Assembly (NCBI GenBank): GCA_000934385.1
Contig: KN880446.1
Span: 1 to 64,000, forward strand
Source of the DNA: Cylindrobasidium torrendii FP15055 ss-10
Lineage: Eukaryota > Basidiomycota > Agaricomycetes > Agaricales > Physalacriaceae
Length of the DNA: 64,000 bases
Direction of reading: 5' to 3'
The notes beneath the pieces were generated by a model that was not told the origin of the DNA, did not search any database, and worked only from the letters and a program-made list of their open reading frames with translations. A program made the position numbers and the translations under genes. Positions 34,257 through 45,746 of this stretch are shown piece by piece (within the stretch, counting starts at the first letter, position 1; the number at the start of each line of letters is the position of its first letter).

Positions 34257-34930
34257 ATGGAAGAAGGAAACAAATCCAAAAAGACGATATTCATCGGCAA
34301 TGTCGCAGAAGAAGTCAATGAGACTATCATCTACGAGAACTTCCAGACTTTTGGTGCGTTGTAGTGCCTCTGCGCATTGACACGTCCTGAACCATTGCCC
34401 AGGCGATATAATAGAAGTACAGCTCCCGCCAGCGAACACAAATCCCCATCAACCACCAGGCGCGTTTGCTTCGTTTCGCCATTTCGCGTTCTAATGAAGG
34501 TCACAGATGGAAAGCACAGGGGTTTTGCGCTGGTTACATTTGGGTCTGCAACAGACGCGCAAGATGCGATTGATAACATGGACATGAACGAGATGAACGG
34601 CAAGGTGCTGAAAGTGAATACGGCGCGGCCGATGATGACACCCATGCAATTGGGAGGGAACAGAGCTGGTGCGTCTCTACAACTCTCCCATTTGGCTTCG
34701 TCTTCGTTGTGTTGGAACATAAGACGCCGAGTCACCTTTTGTACCTTCCCAATTGCTATGTTCTGCGTTACTAACTGTCTACCGCAGTTTGGGAGTCCGA
34801 GGAATGGTTGAAACAAAATGTCAAGCCATTGGCAGAAAGTGGTGGAGCGCAAAATTTGCGGCGAGGAGAGCTGGAGGATGGAAAGGAAGTGACACCGACT
34901 GCAGACGCAGACGAGGCGATGGAAGAGTAG
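34257..34930 (+). CDS. RRM protein, CYP33/PPIE N-terminus-like
   Basis: Four exons (34257-34353, 34403-34459, 34507-34668, 34788-34930) give 152 residues. One RNA-recognition motif fills residues 8-90, with RNP2 as I-F-I-G-N-V and RNP1 as H-R-G-F-A-L-V-T-F. The linker Q-L-P-P-A-N-T-N-P and the end V-W-E-S-E-E-W-L resemble the RRM half of cyclophilin E (CYP33), but there is no cyclophilin domain here. It is probably a nuclear RNA-binding protein linked to the spliceosome; that is inferred. The intron at 34460-34506 has a GC donor, needed to keep the RRM in frame. Confidence 0.85.
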
Positions 34931-35192
34931 ATTGGGGTGTTAAACGTTAATGGCCCACTGGTGCGCGTGCTGCTCTCGCATAAGACCCTCTGCTGACGGC
35001 ACAGTCTATCGCAGCGCTACCGTACTGACTTGCATACTAGTCCATTCCGTTTCTCAACAATTTGTGCATGTATTGTAATCACACACCCACCATCGTTGTC
35101 GACTGTCAGACGTGGTAGACTTTCTGGAAGCAGATACTGTGCACACAATGTAATATATGTCGCATATCCCAATCCAAACATCGAATACAAGT

Positions 35193-36404
35193 TCATGCCA
35201 CTTCTGGTGGTGGTGGCTGCTCCATCTTTTGCTTCTTTCGTGCAAGGTATCGCTCTTTCGCTGACTGCACCGACGTCTCATCGTTTCTCCGTGCCACAAC
35301 CCGTGCATGTTCAGCCCTTTCTCGCTCATCCTTCTCCTTTGCAACCCTCTCCTGCTCCGACAACATCTGCCTCTCGATTTCCCGCCGTCTGCGCTCTTCA
35401 ATTTCCCGTCGAGATGCTGCGGTGCCAGCAGCCCTGTGTTGCACCGGACCCTCTGCTGGTTTCGTTCGGTCTTTGCTTTGTCCGAGCCTGCGCGTATTTG
35501 TCCCGGCCAGGTTCAGCCCAGCCGTAAGCAATTCGCGCTTGTCTACGATTTGGTTGTCGTCGTTGAGCTCGATATCTTTCCCCTCGCCTCGCGCACGACT
35601 TGCCAATTCAAGATCAGAAGCTGGTGTGTAGTTCACTGGCTTTGTGATAGTGAGGTTAGGTGTTGGTCCTTGAGGGCCAATGACTTTTGTCGTGGCAGCG
35701 ACAGTGGCCTCGTGGTTCTGTTCAGCATCATCCAGAAGTTTGCGATAGAAGTGGGCCATGCCCGCGGATGGGTCGCCCTTCTTTCGTGCAGCTGCATTCG
35801 GTTTCAGTAAACAGAAGTGAAATGTATTAGGACTGGCGGACCTTCTCGTTGTCGTTCCTCTTCCTCTGCTTTGCGTACTTCTATCATTTGATCCTTGTAC
35901 GCCTGGGTAACGAACGCCTCCTTGTCCTTGAACTCGTCGCCCTCGAGCTCCCGCTCGTGCTGCATCATCTTCTCCTCCGCACGGAGGTGGTCTAGTTTGC
36001 GTGTTTGCGCGGACACAAGGAGCCCATGGATATATTTCGGCTATGATAATTGAGCACAAGTTAGATAGTAACAGCAACCAACGCACCTTTCGCTCCTGCG
36101 AGTCCACCTCCTTTGCTTCCTTCTGCCTCTGCTTCGCCTCTTGCATCTTGTCCCACACCTCATCGTATTCATATACCGTCGCATCTACCAGCTTCTGCTC
36201 TTCCATTCGCTTCTTCGTCGCTCTCGAGGGACCAACATTCTGCGCCAATAATCGTTTATTCGGAGCTGCTTTACTGTCCGACGTCGAAGTCGCTGCAGCG
36301 TCCATTGGCTCGTCATCGTCGAGCGATGCAAAGGCCGCCGTACGCTTCAGAGAGGGAGCCGGGGCCTCTGGCTGTTTCTTTCCAAGTGAGAATGACAGCT
36401 TCAT
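35193..36404 (-). CDS. Nuclear speckle splicing regulator, NSRP1/CCDC55-like
   Basis: Three exons (36087-36404, 35842-36040, 35193-35791) give 371 residues. Residues 75-230 form the DUF2040 domain of NSRP1: V-Y-E-Y-D-E-V-W-D-K-M, then P-K-Y-I-H-G-L-L and A-F-V-T-Q-A-Y-K-D-Q-M, then H-F-Y-R-K-L-L. The domain is a long charged coiled coil. The C-terminal third is Arg/Glu-rich and helical (R-R-R-R-E-I-E-R-Q). In animals NSRP1 alters splice-site choice; the fungal role is inferred to be similar. It is divergent from MTR3, 93 bp between starts. Confidence 0.87.
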   Translation of the reverse strand: MKLSFSLGKKQPEAPAPSLKRTAAFASLDDDEPMDAAATSTSDSKAAPNKRLLAQNVGPSRATKKRMEEQKLVDATVYEYDEVWDKMQEAKQRQKEAKEVDSQERKVRWLLLLSNLCSIIIAEIYPWAPCVRANTQTRPPPCGGEDDAARAGARGRRVQGQGGVRYPGVQGSNDRSTQSRGRGTTTRRSASPNTFHFCLLKPNAAARKKGDPSAGMAHFYRKLLDDAEQNHEATVAATTKVIGPQGPTPNLTITKPVNYTPASDLELASRARGEGKDIELNDDNQIVDKRELLTAGLNLAGTNTRRLGQSKDRTKPAEGPVQHRAAGTAASRREIEERRRREIERQMLSEQERVAKEKDERERAEHARVVARRNDETSVQSAKERYLARKKQKMEQPPPPEVA

Positions 36405-36497
36405 AGTGGCGGCCGGCAGTGGTTGGTGGTAGTGGAAAGTAAAGCAGTGATGATGCCATCAAACGCGTCTCTGCGCGTTACGATCATCATCATCTAA

Positions 36498-37577
36498 ATG
36501 GCTGCACCAGCATTCGACCGTCGCCGTGTAAACGGCCCCGAAGAGAGCTTTCCACCTGTTTTTGAAGAGGATAGAGAAGTGAAGAAGATATCGAAACGCA
36601 CAGATAGAGAAAATGGCGACTTTCGGCCTGTTTGTGCGTCCACCTTTGGAATCTCACTTTGTCACCGTCTGACTCTGACTCCTGTCAGTCCTACAGCCAG
36701 GCCTCATTACCCAGGCAAACGGGTCAGCATACATAGAAACAAGCAAGACCAAGATATCCTGCGCCATGTACATTTGCCTCTCCACCTCTTCCGTTCACAC
36801 CTTTGATTCGGTGTTTTCAGCTATGGCCCACATCAATCAAAAAATGCCGCATACAGTGAAAATGGCCGTCTCAACGTTGAAGTCAAATATGCGCCATACT
36901 CTTGCCATAGAAGAAAAGCCCCGATTCGTGTATACACTCCCTTTCCATGCCACTATAATGAGGTTGACATTGTATATTAGGATGCTGAAGACCGTACGAT
37001 CGGCGTGGCCATTCACCAGGCGTTGCTTTCCTCTGTCCGCCTGGAACTTCTCCCCAAATCCACCATTGACATATTCATCATCATCATCGAGTCGGACGGT
37101 TTGGAAGCTAGCATTGCCGCAGGTTCGATTGCTGCAAGCACCGCACTCGCCGACGCTGGTATAGAGCTTTTTGGCTTGGTCACCTCATGTAGTGCCGTCA
37201 GTACTTTTTTGATACTTCTCCGTTCTCTCCTCCTTTTCTTTTCTTCCCTTTAAAAGCGCTGTAGTTTAACGAAGCACAGGCGCTTATGGATGACAATGAC
37301 CTGTGGATCGACCCCACACTTGAAGAAGCGCAGGCTGCAAAGGGCACGCTTATCCTCTCGACAATGCCAGCCCTCGAAACAGTCACGAGTGTGTGGCAAA
37401 ATGGAAGAATGCAGCCCGCTGACGTGCTCAAGGTTGGTTCAGCGTCCGAACATGGTCATTATCCAATCACTAACTGGCTTACAGTGTATGGAGCTTTGCC
37501 AACAACGCTGTGTGCAGATGCATGCCATCGTAGCTCGGTCATTAGTAGATAATAACCAAGTCGAGCCTAGTGAATGA
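36498..37577 (+). CDS. MTR3: Exosome subunit Mtr3 (RNase PH family)
   Basis: Six exons (36498-36633, 36689-36767, 36821-36929, 36981-37196, 37265-37432, 37485-37577) give 266 residues. The N-terminus is P-A-F-D-R-R-R-V-N-G-P. The RNase PH fold shows as G-S-A-Y-I-E-T, I-Y-G-P, N-V-E-V-K-Y-A-P-Y, and A-S-T-A-L-A-D-A-G-I. It lacks the phosphate-binding and catalytic residues of active RNase PH, as Mtr3 does. It is one of six ring subunits of the RNA exosome, which trims and degrades RNA 3' to 5'. MTR3 fits better than RRP41 because of the long divergent N-terminus; RRP46 is an alternative. Confidence 0.85.
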
Positions 37578-37858
37578 AGTTTTCAAGATGTTCTTCAAAC
37601 CATGCCGTTGCAGGCTACGACGGAATCTGGCGCCCACAGCGCTTGAATATCATACTGGACTTTGTGAAGACAAGCGTGAACTTCTCTTGGGACCCAAGGT
37701 GCGAGACCGAAGTTGCTGTTCATTTGGATATCATTATTACCGTTCGCCCACCTCGAATCCTTAGTACCTAACTAATAGTTGTCTAAATCCGCATTCCGTT
37801 AGATCTCCATTACACTACGCTCACACTAAATTATCATAAATACCCAGACCAGAAGCAC

Positions 37859-40336
37859 TCATTCGACATCATCCTCAGTCTCAGCCGGTTTCGACAACAA
37901 AGACTGACTCGGCGTCGATACTAGCCGTCCCACACTCCTCGCTCCTCCCAGCCCCAGCGCATACATCGTCGACAATGTCCTCGAACGACCTTGTGCCGGA
38001 CTCGCCGGGGGTTGCACCACCGTAGGTTGCCTCTGTTGCGGCATACTCACCCTGAGCCCTAAATTCTTGTAGGGATCCTGCACCTTGTCCTTCCCAAAGT
38101 TCATCGACCCCGAATGCCTCAACTTCCGCGTCGTCATCACGCTGCCAAACGTCGGTGATGGACTCGTCGACCGCGGTGGGGGCGACGGCTGCGGCGCTAG
38201 CAATTCTGGTTCTCGTACGGCCCGCCTGACGCATGCCGTATCGTGCTCGACGTCCTCGAGTTTCCCCTCCAGGCTCTTCTGAGCGCGCCGTACCATAGGG
38301 TCTTCCCCGCTCACAAACGCCAACGCTTGCTGCTGCACTTCTGCTGTTGCACTTCCTAGTGTAAGTAGCGTCTGGAATCCCTGGGTCTGCAGCGCCTCGT
38401 CCGCAATACGTATCTCCAGCTCAACGCGCGCATCTTCCGTATAGTCAATAAGCCGCTCGGTTGCCGTTTGCAGGACCGGGTCCGCACATTGCACTTCCTG
38501 CTTGAGATCCTGCAGAGCTAAATGACAGTTCTTGAATGCACGCTGTAGAGAAACATAGCGCTGCCCGACTGCTTCCAGACCAGTGAGAAGCTCAGCATTA
38601 ACGGGCGATACATTCGAGATGGACATCCTTCGTGCAGGTGCGGCGCTGAATTCTGGTGCTGGGGATATTGTAGGAGACAAGGGTGCTGGAGTCGCTGGTG
38701 GTACGAATATTGGTGGTTCGACTGGGGTGGAAGCTTCTTGTTTGCTTTCAGGCGGTGAGGGTATCACCGTTTCTAGAGAAGTGGGCGGTGAAATTGGGGG
38801 GACATCGTTGATCTTGAGACTAGGAGCAGGAGGAATAACCTTGATCACTTCCTGTGGTTGTTCACCGTCTGTTGACGTGGACAGCATTTCCGAAACGGCC
38901 AAGGTGAGCGAGGAAGAAGCCGCAGAGGGGACGCGGTTTGTCGAGGACGGTGGAGATTCTGGTGGAGGATCCACAACCAGCTTCTCAAGCTGCAGTCGTT
39001 TCTCTGTTTGCGTTCTCAAATCATCCAAAAGGGTTTCAAGGGCGCTCTCAGCAGCTGTGATACGTCCCTCTGATCCATGAATACTAGATATGTCGAGCGC
39101 CTTGGCTTCTGCAAGCATAGTGGGCAGGTCGCCACTTTCCTCTGCCCGCCGTACCCAGTGTTGTAGCCATTCTTCAAAGGCCTCTTCCCGTGACACCAAT
39201 CGTATACGCAATGCGGTCTCTCGTCTGCGGCCAAAGGCCTCCCGCATCAGATCACCCCCCAATTCGTCGAGGGCGAGTCGCATTCTCTCGACAGTGGACT
39301 GAGAGGCTCGTAGTTGGGAAGAGAGGGCTGAGATTTGGGAGCTGAGGGTCTCGACGGTGGCAAAGTGTCGGGCCTTTAGACTGAGAAGGGATTCTTGGAG
39401 GGCGTTTGTCGATGTCTGAGAGAACTTCCTGCATGTGTCGGTCAGTGGCAACCCATATGGCTGGAGATAGACGCACATGTATCTCGAGACCATCTTCGTC
39501 GCGGTATTATCGTCAACTTCCATCTTCTGCAGCTCTGTCCGTAGGCGCCCAATTTCTTGATGAAGCTTCTCACATGTCTTGAGGTCGGACTCTCGTTGAC
39601 CCCGCTCTGCTTCGAGCTCATGGGTCAGGCGGGCTATCTCCGCGTCGTACTGAGTAGCCTGTTGTGAGAAGTCGGCAAAGAGTTTGTCCAACGCTGCTCT
39701 GCCTTCGGCGAGGCTGCTGACTGGGTCATCAGTACCAGAAGCCCGTCCTTCAAGGGATCGAACAAGATTGGCATATTCTCGCACTGCAATGTCGGCAAGC
39801 TTGGCCTGTTCGCCAATCTGCTGGATTTCGCGTTCAAGCATCTTCTCGCGAATGAGGCCCTCTTCCTCCCTCCCGCGAACTCGGGCGGCAAGTGCGTATG
39901 CCTCCTCGACAGTGCCCATGGCCTTGTCCAATTCTCCCTGTACAGCGACGAGTTCGGTGTTCTTGTCCTGTAGCGCATTCTCAGTGAGATCGAGCTTGTC
40001 GGATAGTTTACGGAGGGCAAGGGAAAGCTCCTGCACTTGGGAACTCTGCTGTTTCTCCTGGGCATCCGCGGGGGTATGTCGCCGAAGTACGCCAATTTCG
40101 GTATTGAGCATGGAGTTCTCGCGCTCGAGTCGCAGTATCCTGTCGTGCGCATTCGATGTGTCGAGCGAAAACCGCTGGAGCTTGACGGATGCACCGTGTG
40201 CTTCGTCCTAGTTACATCTAGAATTAGCAGTTGAAGTAAGCGCTAGGGCAGGGAGTGTAGGATATACCTGGAATCTGGTCACCGCCGCCCTCAATGTCGC
40301 GAGCTCCATCGCAAGAGGGTGTTCTGTGGTGGCCAT
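37859..40336 (-). CDS. Long coiled-coil protein, function unknown
   Basis: Three exons (40268-40336, 39477-40207, 37859-39428) give 789 residues. Residues 25-390 are heptad-patterned coiled coil rich in Glu, Leu, Arg and Ala. A Pro/Ser-rich linker follows (about 400-500), then a second helical block, and a basic Ser/Pro tail with several S-P-S or R-S-x-S sites. No other domain is recognised. It might be a cytoskeletal, Golgi or septal scaffold, but nothing in the sequence decides this. It is divergent from the DUF4211 gene, 128 bp between starts. Confidence 0.8.
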
Positions 40337-40464
40337 CCTGACTAGTAGTGATGGTGGTTCCAGTACGAGTTGGCTGCGCGATCAATATTTCAATACGCGA
40401 TCATGCCTCTAGCACATCACTGTGACGTACCGTCACAACCTTACACTTTCACGTCGTCGACACC

Positions 40465-42273
40465 ATGCCAAAGGACAATCCGAAAAAGAAACTGAAGCAA
40501 CGCTCCATCGAAGACGCGATGCACTCGTCCCCACCGCCGCCGCCTCCGCCAAAACGCAAGAAGACAGTACAAACACCCGCGCCCAAAGTCCCAGCAAAAC
40601 GCAAGAAACCCGCACCAGTGCCTCAAAGTGATTCAGGCTCGGATATTGGGGCAGTTCATTTCCAGCCACGAAAAGGACACTCTGTGTCTAGCGGCGACGA
40701 GTCGGAAATCGTGCAGTCACCGCTTAAGAAACGACGCAAGAGGCCTGCGGCCGTGGTTCTCAGCGACGATGAGGAGGACGATGTGCCATCAGTGCGGAAA
40801 CCGAAGAGGCTGAAAAAACGATCTCCTTCTCCCATCGTCGTTGACTCGGACTCGGACGATGCACCTCCGCGTAAAGCTCCTTCGCGTCTTCAAAAAGGTC
40901 CTCCAAAACGCAAAGCCCGGCCAGAACCAGAGACAGATGAGGATGACCTTAGTGAGGATCGTGCGTTCCAAACATCCCTTGGCTCTACCACCTTTTTGAC
41001 GCACTGTTCAGGTATAATCGAGCAGCGGTTGCGTACGCGGGACAAGAAGACAGCATTCCAAAAGGGCCTCGAACGCCTCAAACGTGCGTTACCCGCACTG
41101 CGCTCTTCCCCGTTCTCACAGTCATCTTAGGAAAGAAGCAAGGGAAACCCATACAGGATTCTGAAGCCAGTGGGTCGGAGAGTGACAGTGACGAGCCCTT
41201 CGACGGTGCGAAGGAGGATGGTAGCGAATCTGAGCACGACAGTCTCTTCGACGAACCGGAAGAAGATGATTCGGACGAGATCAACGACGAGAACTTTGTC
41301 ATTGATGATGACCAGGATGTATCCTCGTTGTTACCGACCCACTTCCGCTCACAGCAAGACCTCGTACATCATTTCAAGACCATCTTCCAATTATTTGTCC
41401 ACCTTGCTGTGCAGCTCCCTCACGAGCGCAAGAAGTACATGCAGCTGGCGATGACCAGTATGTTGTAGATTTGCATGCCCGCACTCCATTCTGAGTCGCA
41501 CTCACAGAAACGGACGACGACTACTTTTCCACTGCCTTGAATACATGTCGGCGAAAGCTTAATGGCATTCGGGATTCGTCTGTGGCCTCATCGACTTGGC
41601 GCCCCGAATTTCGCGCCTCACTGGAAGCGTTACCCAGACTGAACCTATTCAAGCTAGACTTTTCCGTTCCTAGCTGCGATGCATGCCATTTCAGTAGCAG
41701 GGTATCGACATTACGCGGCAACCTTTCTGGTCCATTGTATGACCGTGTAGGCTTCGAGGTATGAGTATGTGCTACGTCCTTGCAGTTGTTCTTATGTGAT
41801 ACTAGCCAATCATCGACTCTGACGACGAGGCGCCGGATAATGGCAAGAAGAAGAAGAAGGGCAAAGAGAAGAAAAAGAGTAGCAAGAAGCAACCTGAGTA
41901 TCTGCGGTCGGTGCATCTTGGGCGATTCTGTGCCAAACGCACGAGGGTCTTTCATGACCTCTCGCATTGGGAAGTATGTGTGCATGGCTCTATCTCTTCT
42001 CTTTTCTAACGAGCCGACTAGTGGAATCTGTTCAAGAACGTTGAGAACGAGATCGACGACCTGCATGATGCGAAGAGGAAGGGCAAGGCGTTCGTTCGTG
42101 TGGCGTATGCGAATGGGCGCCAACCCCCGAAGGATCTCAGTGACGCGGATGCCATTATGGAGTGGCTGGATGAACGCAAGATGGTTGACCGCGAGTGGCA
42201 GAAACTCAAGAAACTGATGGAGAGTGCAACACAGCTGGACGTGATGGCGAAGAGGGGAGAAGACGTGGATTGA
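40465..42273 (+). CDS. DUF4211 domain protein
   Basis: Six exons (40465-40960, 41012-41083, 41131-41457, 41508-41758, 41806-41973, 42022-42273) join in phase to 521 residues. The first half is disordered and made of basic (K-K-K-L-K, K-R-R-K-R) and acidic (S-D-D-E-E-D-D) clusters plus a run of eight prolines. The DUF4211 domain covers about residues 280-440, with H-H-F-K-T-I-F-Q-L-F-V-H-L, then a C-D-A-C zinc-type pair and L-G-R-F-C-A-K-R. It is likely nuclear. I know no settled function for the family; a chromatin role is inferred from composition. Confidence 0.85.
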
Positions 42274-42340
42274 GCATCGCGTACTGGAGAAATGAAGACG
42301 GGCTATCCATTGAGCAGCAACTCAAGAATAGTGTATCATT

Positions 42341-43072
42341 ATGTTCCTTATGTATGCCTACTCATTTTCTAGCAGATCTAAGTTATCACCGATGTTTGTG
42401 TACCGGACCATATTCCCACGGTCTGTATGGGAGCACGTAATGCGTGGGTGGAACGTGGTAGGCTTGTCTTTCAACCACCAGGACCGTTGCATACTCGCGC
42501 CGCACAGAACGCTCGTCGTTCCCTTTCGCGAGCAGCACGTCGTCAAGTGGCATGTACCCAAAGACGGCATCGAAGCTCGAGGGGCCGCAGACACATTTTC
42601 TCTTGTTTTCGATCCAGTGGTGCTCTTAGAGCGCGGGCCCGTCCTGGTCTCCATGACCCATTGGTCTAAGTTGGATCTTTGGGTGTGCGGCAGGGCTGAC
42701 CTCCTACCTTCAAAATGTCTCACGTTTGCACTCATTGTTGTTATCGTGCCGAGTAGAGGTGGGGTAAGTGCTTGTCAATGTAGATCTACTGGTCATCGTT
42801 TTGCTGATTCTATAATACAGGTCACTCCCAATGGCGACGCATTCATTGGAGGTCCAGCTATAGACTGGGGATATCGAGACATGAATGAGGAGATACACGA
42901 GTCGTTCTTGACTCTGGAAAATGCAGCGGAGACCAAGCGCAGCCATGGATGCGTTTGTTCGATCAAACCCCAATTTTTCAACTTTCTCTCCTCGTCGAGA
43001 GCGTTTTTAGTATGCACTATAACCGATTCTTATTGTTCGTTGTCCCCACACATACTTAGCTTACTAGCTTGA
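42341..43072 (+). CDS. Doubtful reading frame, unidentified
   Basis: A frame of 243 codons is open. It spans a GTAAGT donor at 42763 and a C-A-G acceptor at about 42822 that keep the same phase whether or not they are spliced. The part after the acceptor reads N-G-D-A-F-I-G-G-P-A-I-D-W-G-Y and looks protein-like. No family is recognised, and the ATG lies only 68 bp after the DUF4211 stop. It may be a small lineage-specific gene or chance. Confidence 0.25.
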   Translation: MFLMYAYSFSSRSKLSPMFVYRTIFPRSVWEHVMRGWNVVGLSFNHQDRCILAPHRTLVVPFREQHVVKWHVPKDGIEARGAADTFSLVFDPVVLLERGPVLVSMTHWSKLDLWVCGRADLLPSKCLTFALIVVIVPSRGGVSACQCRSTGHRFADSIIQVTPNGDAFIGGPAIDWGYRDMNEEIHESFLTLENAAETKRSHGCVCSIKPQFFNFLSSSRAFLVCTITDSYCSLSPHILSLLA

Positions 43073-43416
43073 GCATTTGGCTTCGGCTACGAGTCGTGTT
43101 GTCAACAAAACAAAGTCTCATCTTCGCGCCCAGGTCGCCTTCGGTATCTACTTCAGGAGGTGGCATTGAAAGCTGAGCGCTTATGGTTTGAACTTTCACT
43201 GAAGACTCGGATGTTCGAGCACAGTCAAAATAGGAAACCACCATGCTGATGGTATTGAACGACAAAATGTACTACCCGCTAATTTTACAGACTTCAATAA
43301 TGTACACGATTTTGGTTGTAATGTCCCACAAGTCCCAAGAAGAAAAAGGTCCAATTCACAAGTCATACCCAGCCCTAAAGAGGTCCACAAGATTCTGGCA
43401 TTGCGCGAAATGGGAT

Positions 43417-44350
43417 TTACAGGCGACGACGGCATCCGAATGCGTTGACATCGACGTTGAGGTTGAGAAGAGCGTTCTGGAAAGAGGTAGTAAGCACCCA
43501 AGGCCGGATAAGGAATTGACAAAAACGAACCCTCTGGCGAACAGAAAGCTGAGCAGTAAGAGCACACAGCGCGCGAATAAAGCCTCGGTTGTTCCTGTCG
43601 CTGTTCCAGTTCCACCACGCATCTCCATACCCAGGAGAAAGCAGGTTGAGCTGGTCGCGAAGCGTGAACGCCCTGCACTGGATGTTGATGTTGATGTTGA
43701 GGGCCCGGACAGCGCGCCATTGGACATCGGTGAGGCGCGTGGTGATCCTGCAGAGCGTCTGCTGGAACCCGATGTTGTTTTGGTTGTTGAACCAGTTGAA
43801 GTACGCGGGTCCAAGACCGTCGAAGATGTTGTTGAGCTGCTGTCGGACGTCCACGACGCATTGGACGTTGATGTTGACGCCGAGCTGGTTGATCCTGCCC
43901 CACTGCTCGCGGGTAAGCCTGGTGGTGATCCTGCAGAGCGCGGCGATGACGGTGCGGTCGTTGCGGTTGCGCGTCCAGGCCTGGTAGGCTTGACCGAGGC
44001 CACCTTGGATGTAGTTGAGTTGGTCGTAGATGGTCGGGCAACGAATATTGTTGGTGTCGCATCCAAAGCGCCGAGCGGACGACTGAAAAGCATGAGGATG
44101 AGAATGAAATAGGATCAAGAACGCGGAAGCTCACCCTCTGGGAATCGTCGAACCTGTTGGTGTACCTGCAGAGGGCAAGGCGGTTTTCGTACGATGGGTT
44201 TGTCCTGTAGTTGTTGAACACAATGCTAAGGCCGACGGAGATGCTGTCGAGGCCAATGACGGCGCGCTCTTCGAGCTCGACAGGTTCGGGAGCGGGAGCT
44301 GCCGAGGAGATGGCAGCCAAAGCGAGAGAGAAGATGGAGGCGAAGAGCAT
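43417..44350 (-). CDS. Secreted protein of four Cys-bearing tandem repeats
   Basis: Three exons (44135-44350, 43531-44082, 43417-43476) give 275 residues. The signal peptide is M-L-F-A-S-I-F-S-L-A-L-A-A-I-S-S. After it come four units of about 57 residues. Each has a helical first half, then L-C-R-x-T-x-R (A-L-T in unit 4), a Q-R or Q-W spot, and an end like N-I-N-V-Q-C. Each unit therefore carries one Cys in the middle and one at its end. Units 2 and 3 are most alike. The last intron splits unit 4 at the same place (after Q-R) as the first intron splits unit 1. I do not recognise the family. It is likely an extracellular or wall protein. Confidence 0.8.
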
Positions 44351-45746
44351 GATGGAGGAAGAGCAGGTAGCTGAGGGATGAAATCCGAGAGATGCTGGGC
44401 TTACCTTCAGATTGCTTGCATTTTATACGCTTTTGCGGCAAGACACGAAGAACATGGGATGGAATAATGGGGGACCAGTCTTACAGTGAATTTGCTGCAT
44501 TAATCCGGTGATGTTACGTGCAATTGTGAGCGGATGGAGGCTAGCCTGGTCTGCCAAGGGAGAGCCCTGATTTTAAGACGCCCTGCTTTGTTCCCAGGAT
44601 CTTATGAGCTGTCAAAGGTCGGAGGTGACCCTTTCTGTGAGCGCTTGTGTTCCAGCCGCTTGAAAGTACGCATCCGCCCTTGTCCGTCCGAGTCCGCTCG
44701 AGATGATGGAGAGAAAAGCTCGAAATCACGAATACCCTCCAGAAATACGAATCGAATCTGCGTACACATCCGTCGTTAAAGTTATGTTAGCAAGTTCAAC
44801 GTTCAGCCCGCTTGTGGGTTCAGTTCCGATGCGTGACGTCACTTTCCCACGGTGAGTGTTCATGCGCATGCCGCGTGCGTGACCGTGATTGTCTTGTCTT
44901 TCCTTATTAAACCCTCCCGATCGGAGTTGCGCAGAGTTCCACTGCTAGACCGAATCCAATGGTAATTCATCAACTGTAGCATTGTAGTTACTTGAGCACA
45001 TCTTGTTGCGCTTTGGGCAGAGCTTAGCAACTTACCGTATTAGCTCTCACCGATACAAGAAATCAACGAGCACTCAGACAGTCTATCCCCTGGCAGATAG
45101 GTCGTGCCCCAGTCTATCGTAAAGGTATAATGACAAAGGGATGGTTTGTATTATAATTTTAGGAGATACAGCACGTCGACAGCCCAGACTCCCAAAATCA
45201 GGCTCGCATTCGATCTTCTGTTTCCTCGTGGTACGAATACCTACCTGCACACAAGCCCAAGGAAGCTGTATCACAACGTACGAACTGAAGGCACAAACCG
45301 AGCCATACCGGGACGAAGCAGCTGTGCGTACAGTCTTCCGTCGGCCAGATACTGTTCCACCGTTGAAGGTCAATGATTGCATTTGAGTCCCATGCACAAT
45401 GACGGCTCTTTCTCTCCTCTGTTGCACAAATGAGTGCAATAACAACGCCTTGGCAAGACATTGCTGCCAACGCCCTCCCGTCAATGAATGGACATGCCTC
45501 TCCGCAAGTCAGGGCGACCCGTCTTTCGGAGGAGATTTGTCGTAAGACAACACCAGCAGCTCATCCTTCCTTCGTTACAGTTTGCTATCCTCACCTTCAA
45601 CTCGTGCTCTCAGACCTTCTTTCCTTGAGGCTTTCAGAGCACAAGTGCAATTGAGATTTCCACAGGCGGTATATGCAGCTGTAGATTCCCAGAAGTACTC
45701 GGCTAGTGCGCTACAACACCGAGTGTAAGCAGTAGAGTAACAGGAA
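44351..45746. other. Gap with no supported gene
   Basis: About 1.4 kb without a convincing coding pattern. The first part is the promoter side of the repeat-protein gene; the last part is the 3' side of TAF13. Short frames on both strands have no family match. I see no repeat or RNA gene. Confidence 0.45.

Noticed and set aside
43356..44093. A 245-codon Ser/Thr-rich frame on the minus strand
   Set aside because: It is the shifted frame of the four-repeat gene. The repeat frame shows conserved units, cysteines and a signal peptide; this one shows only biased composition.
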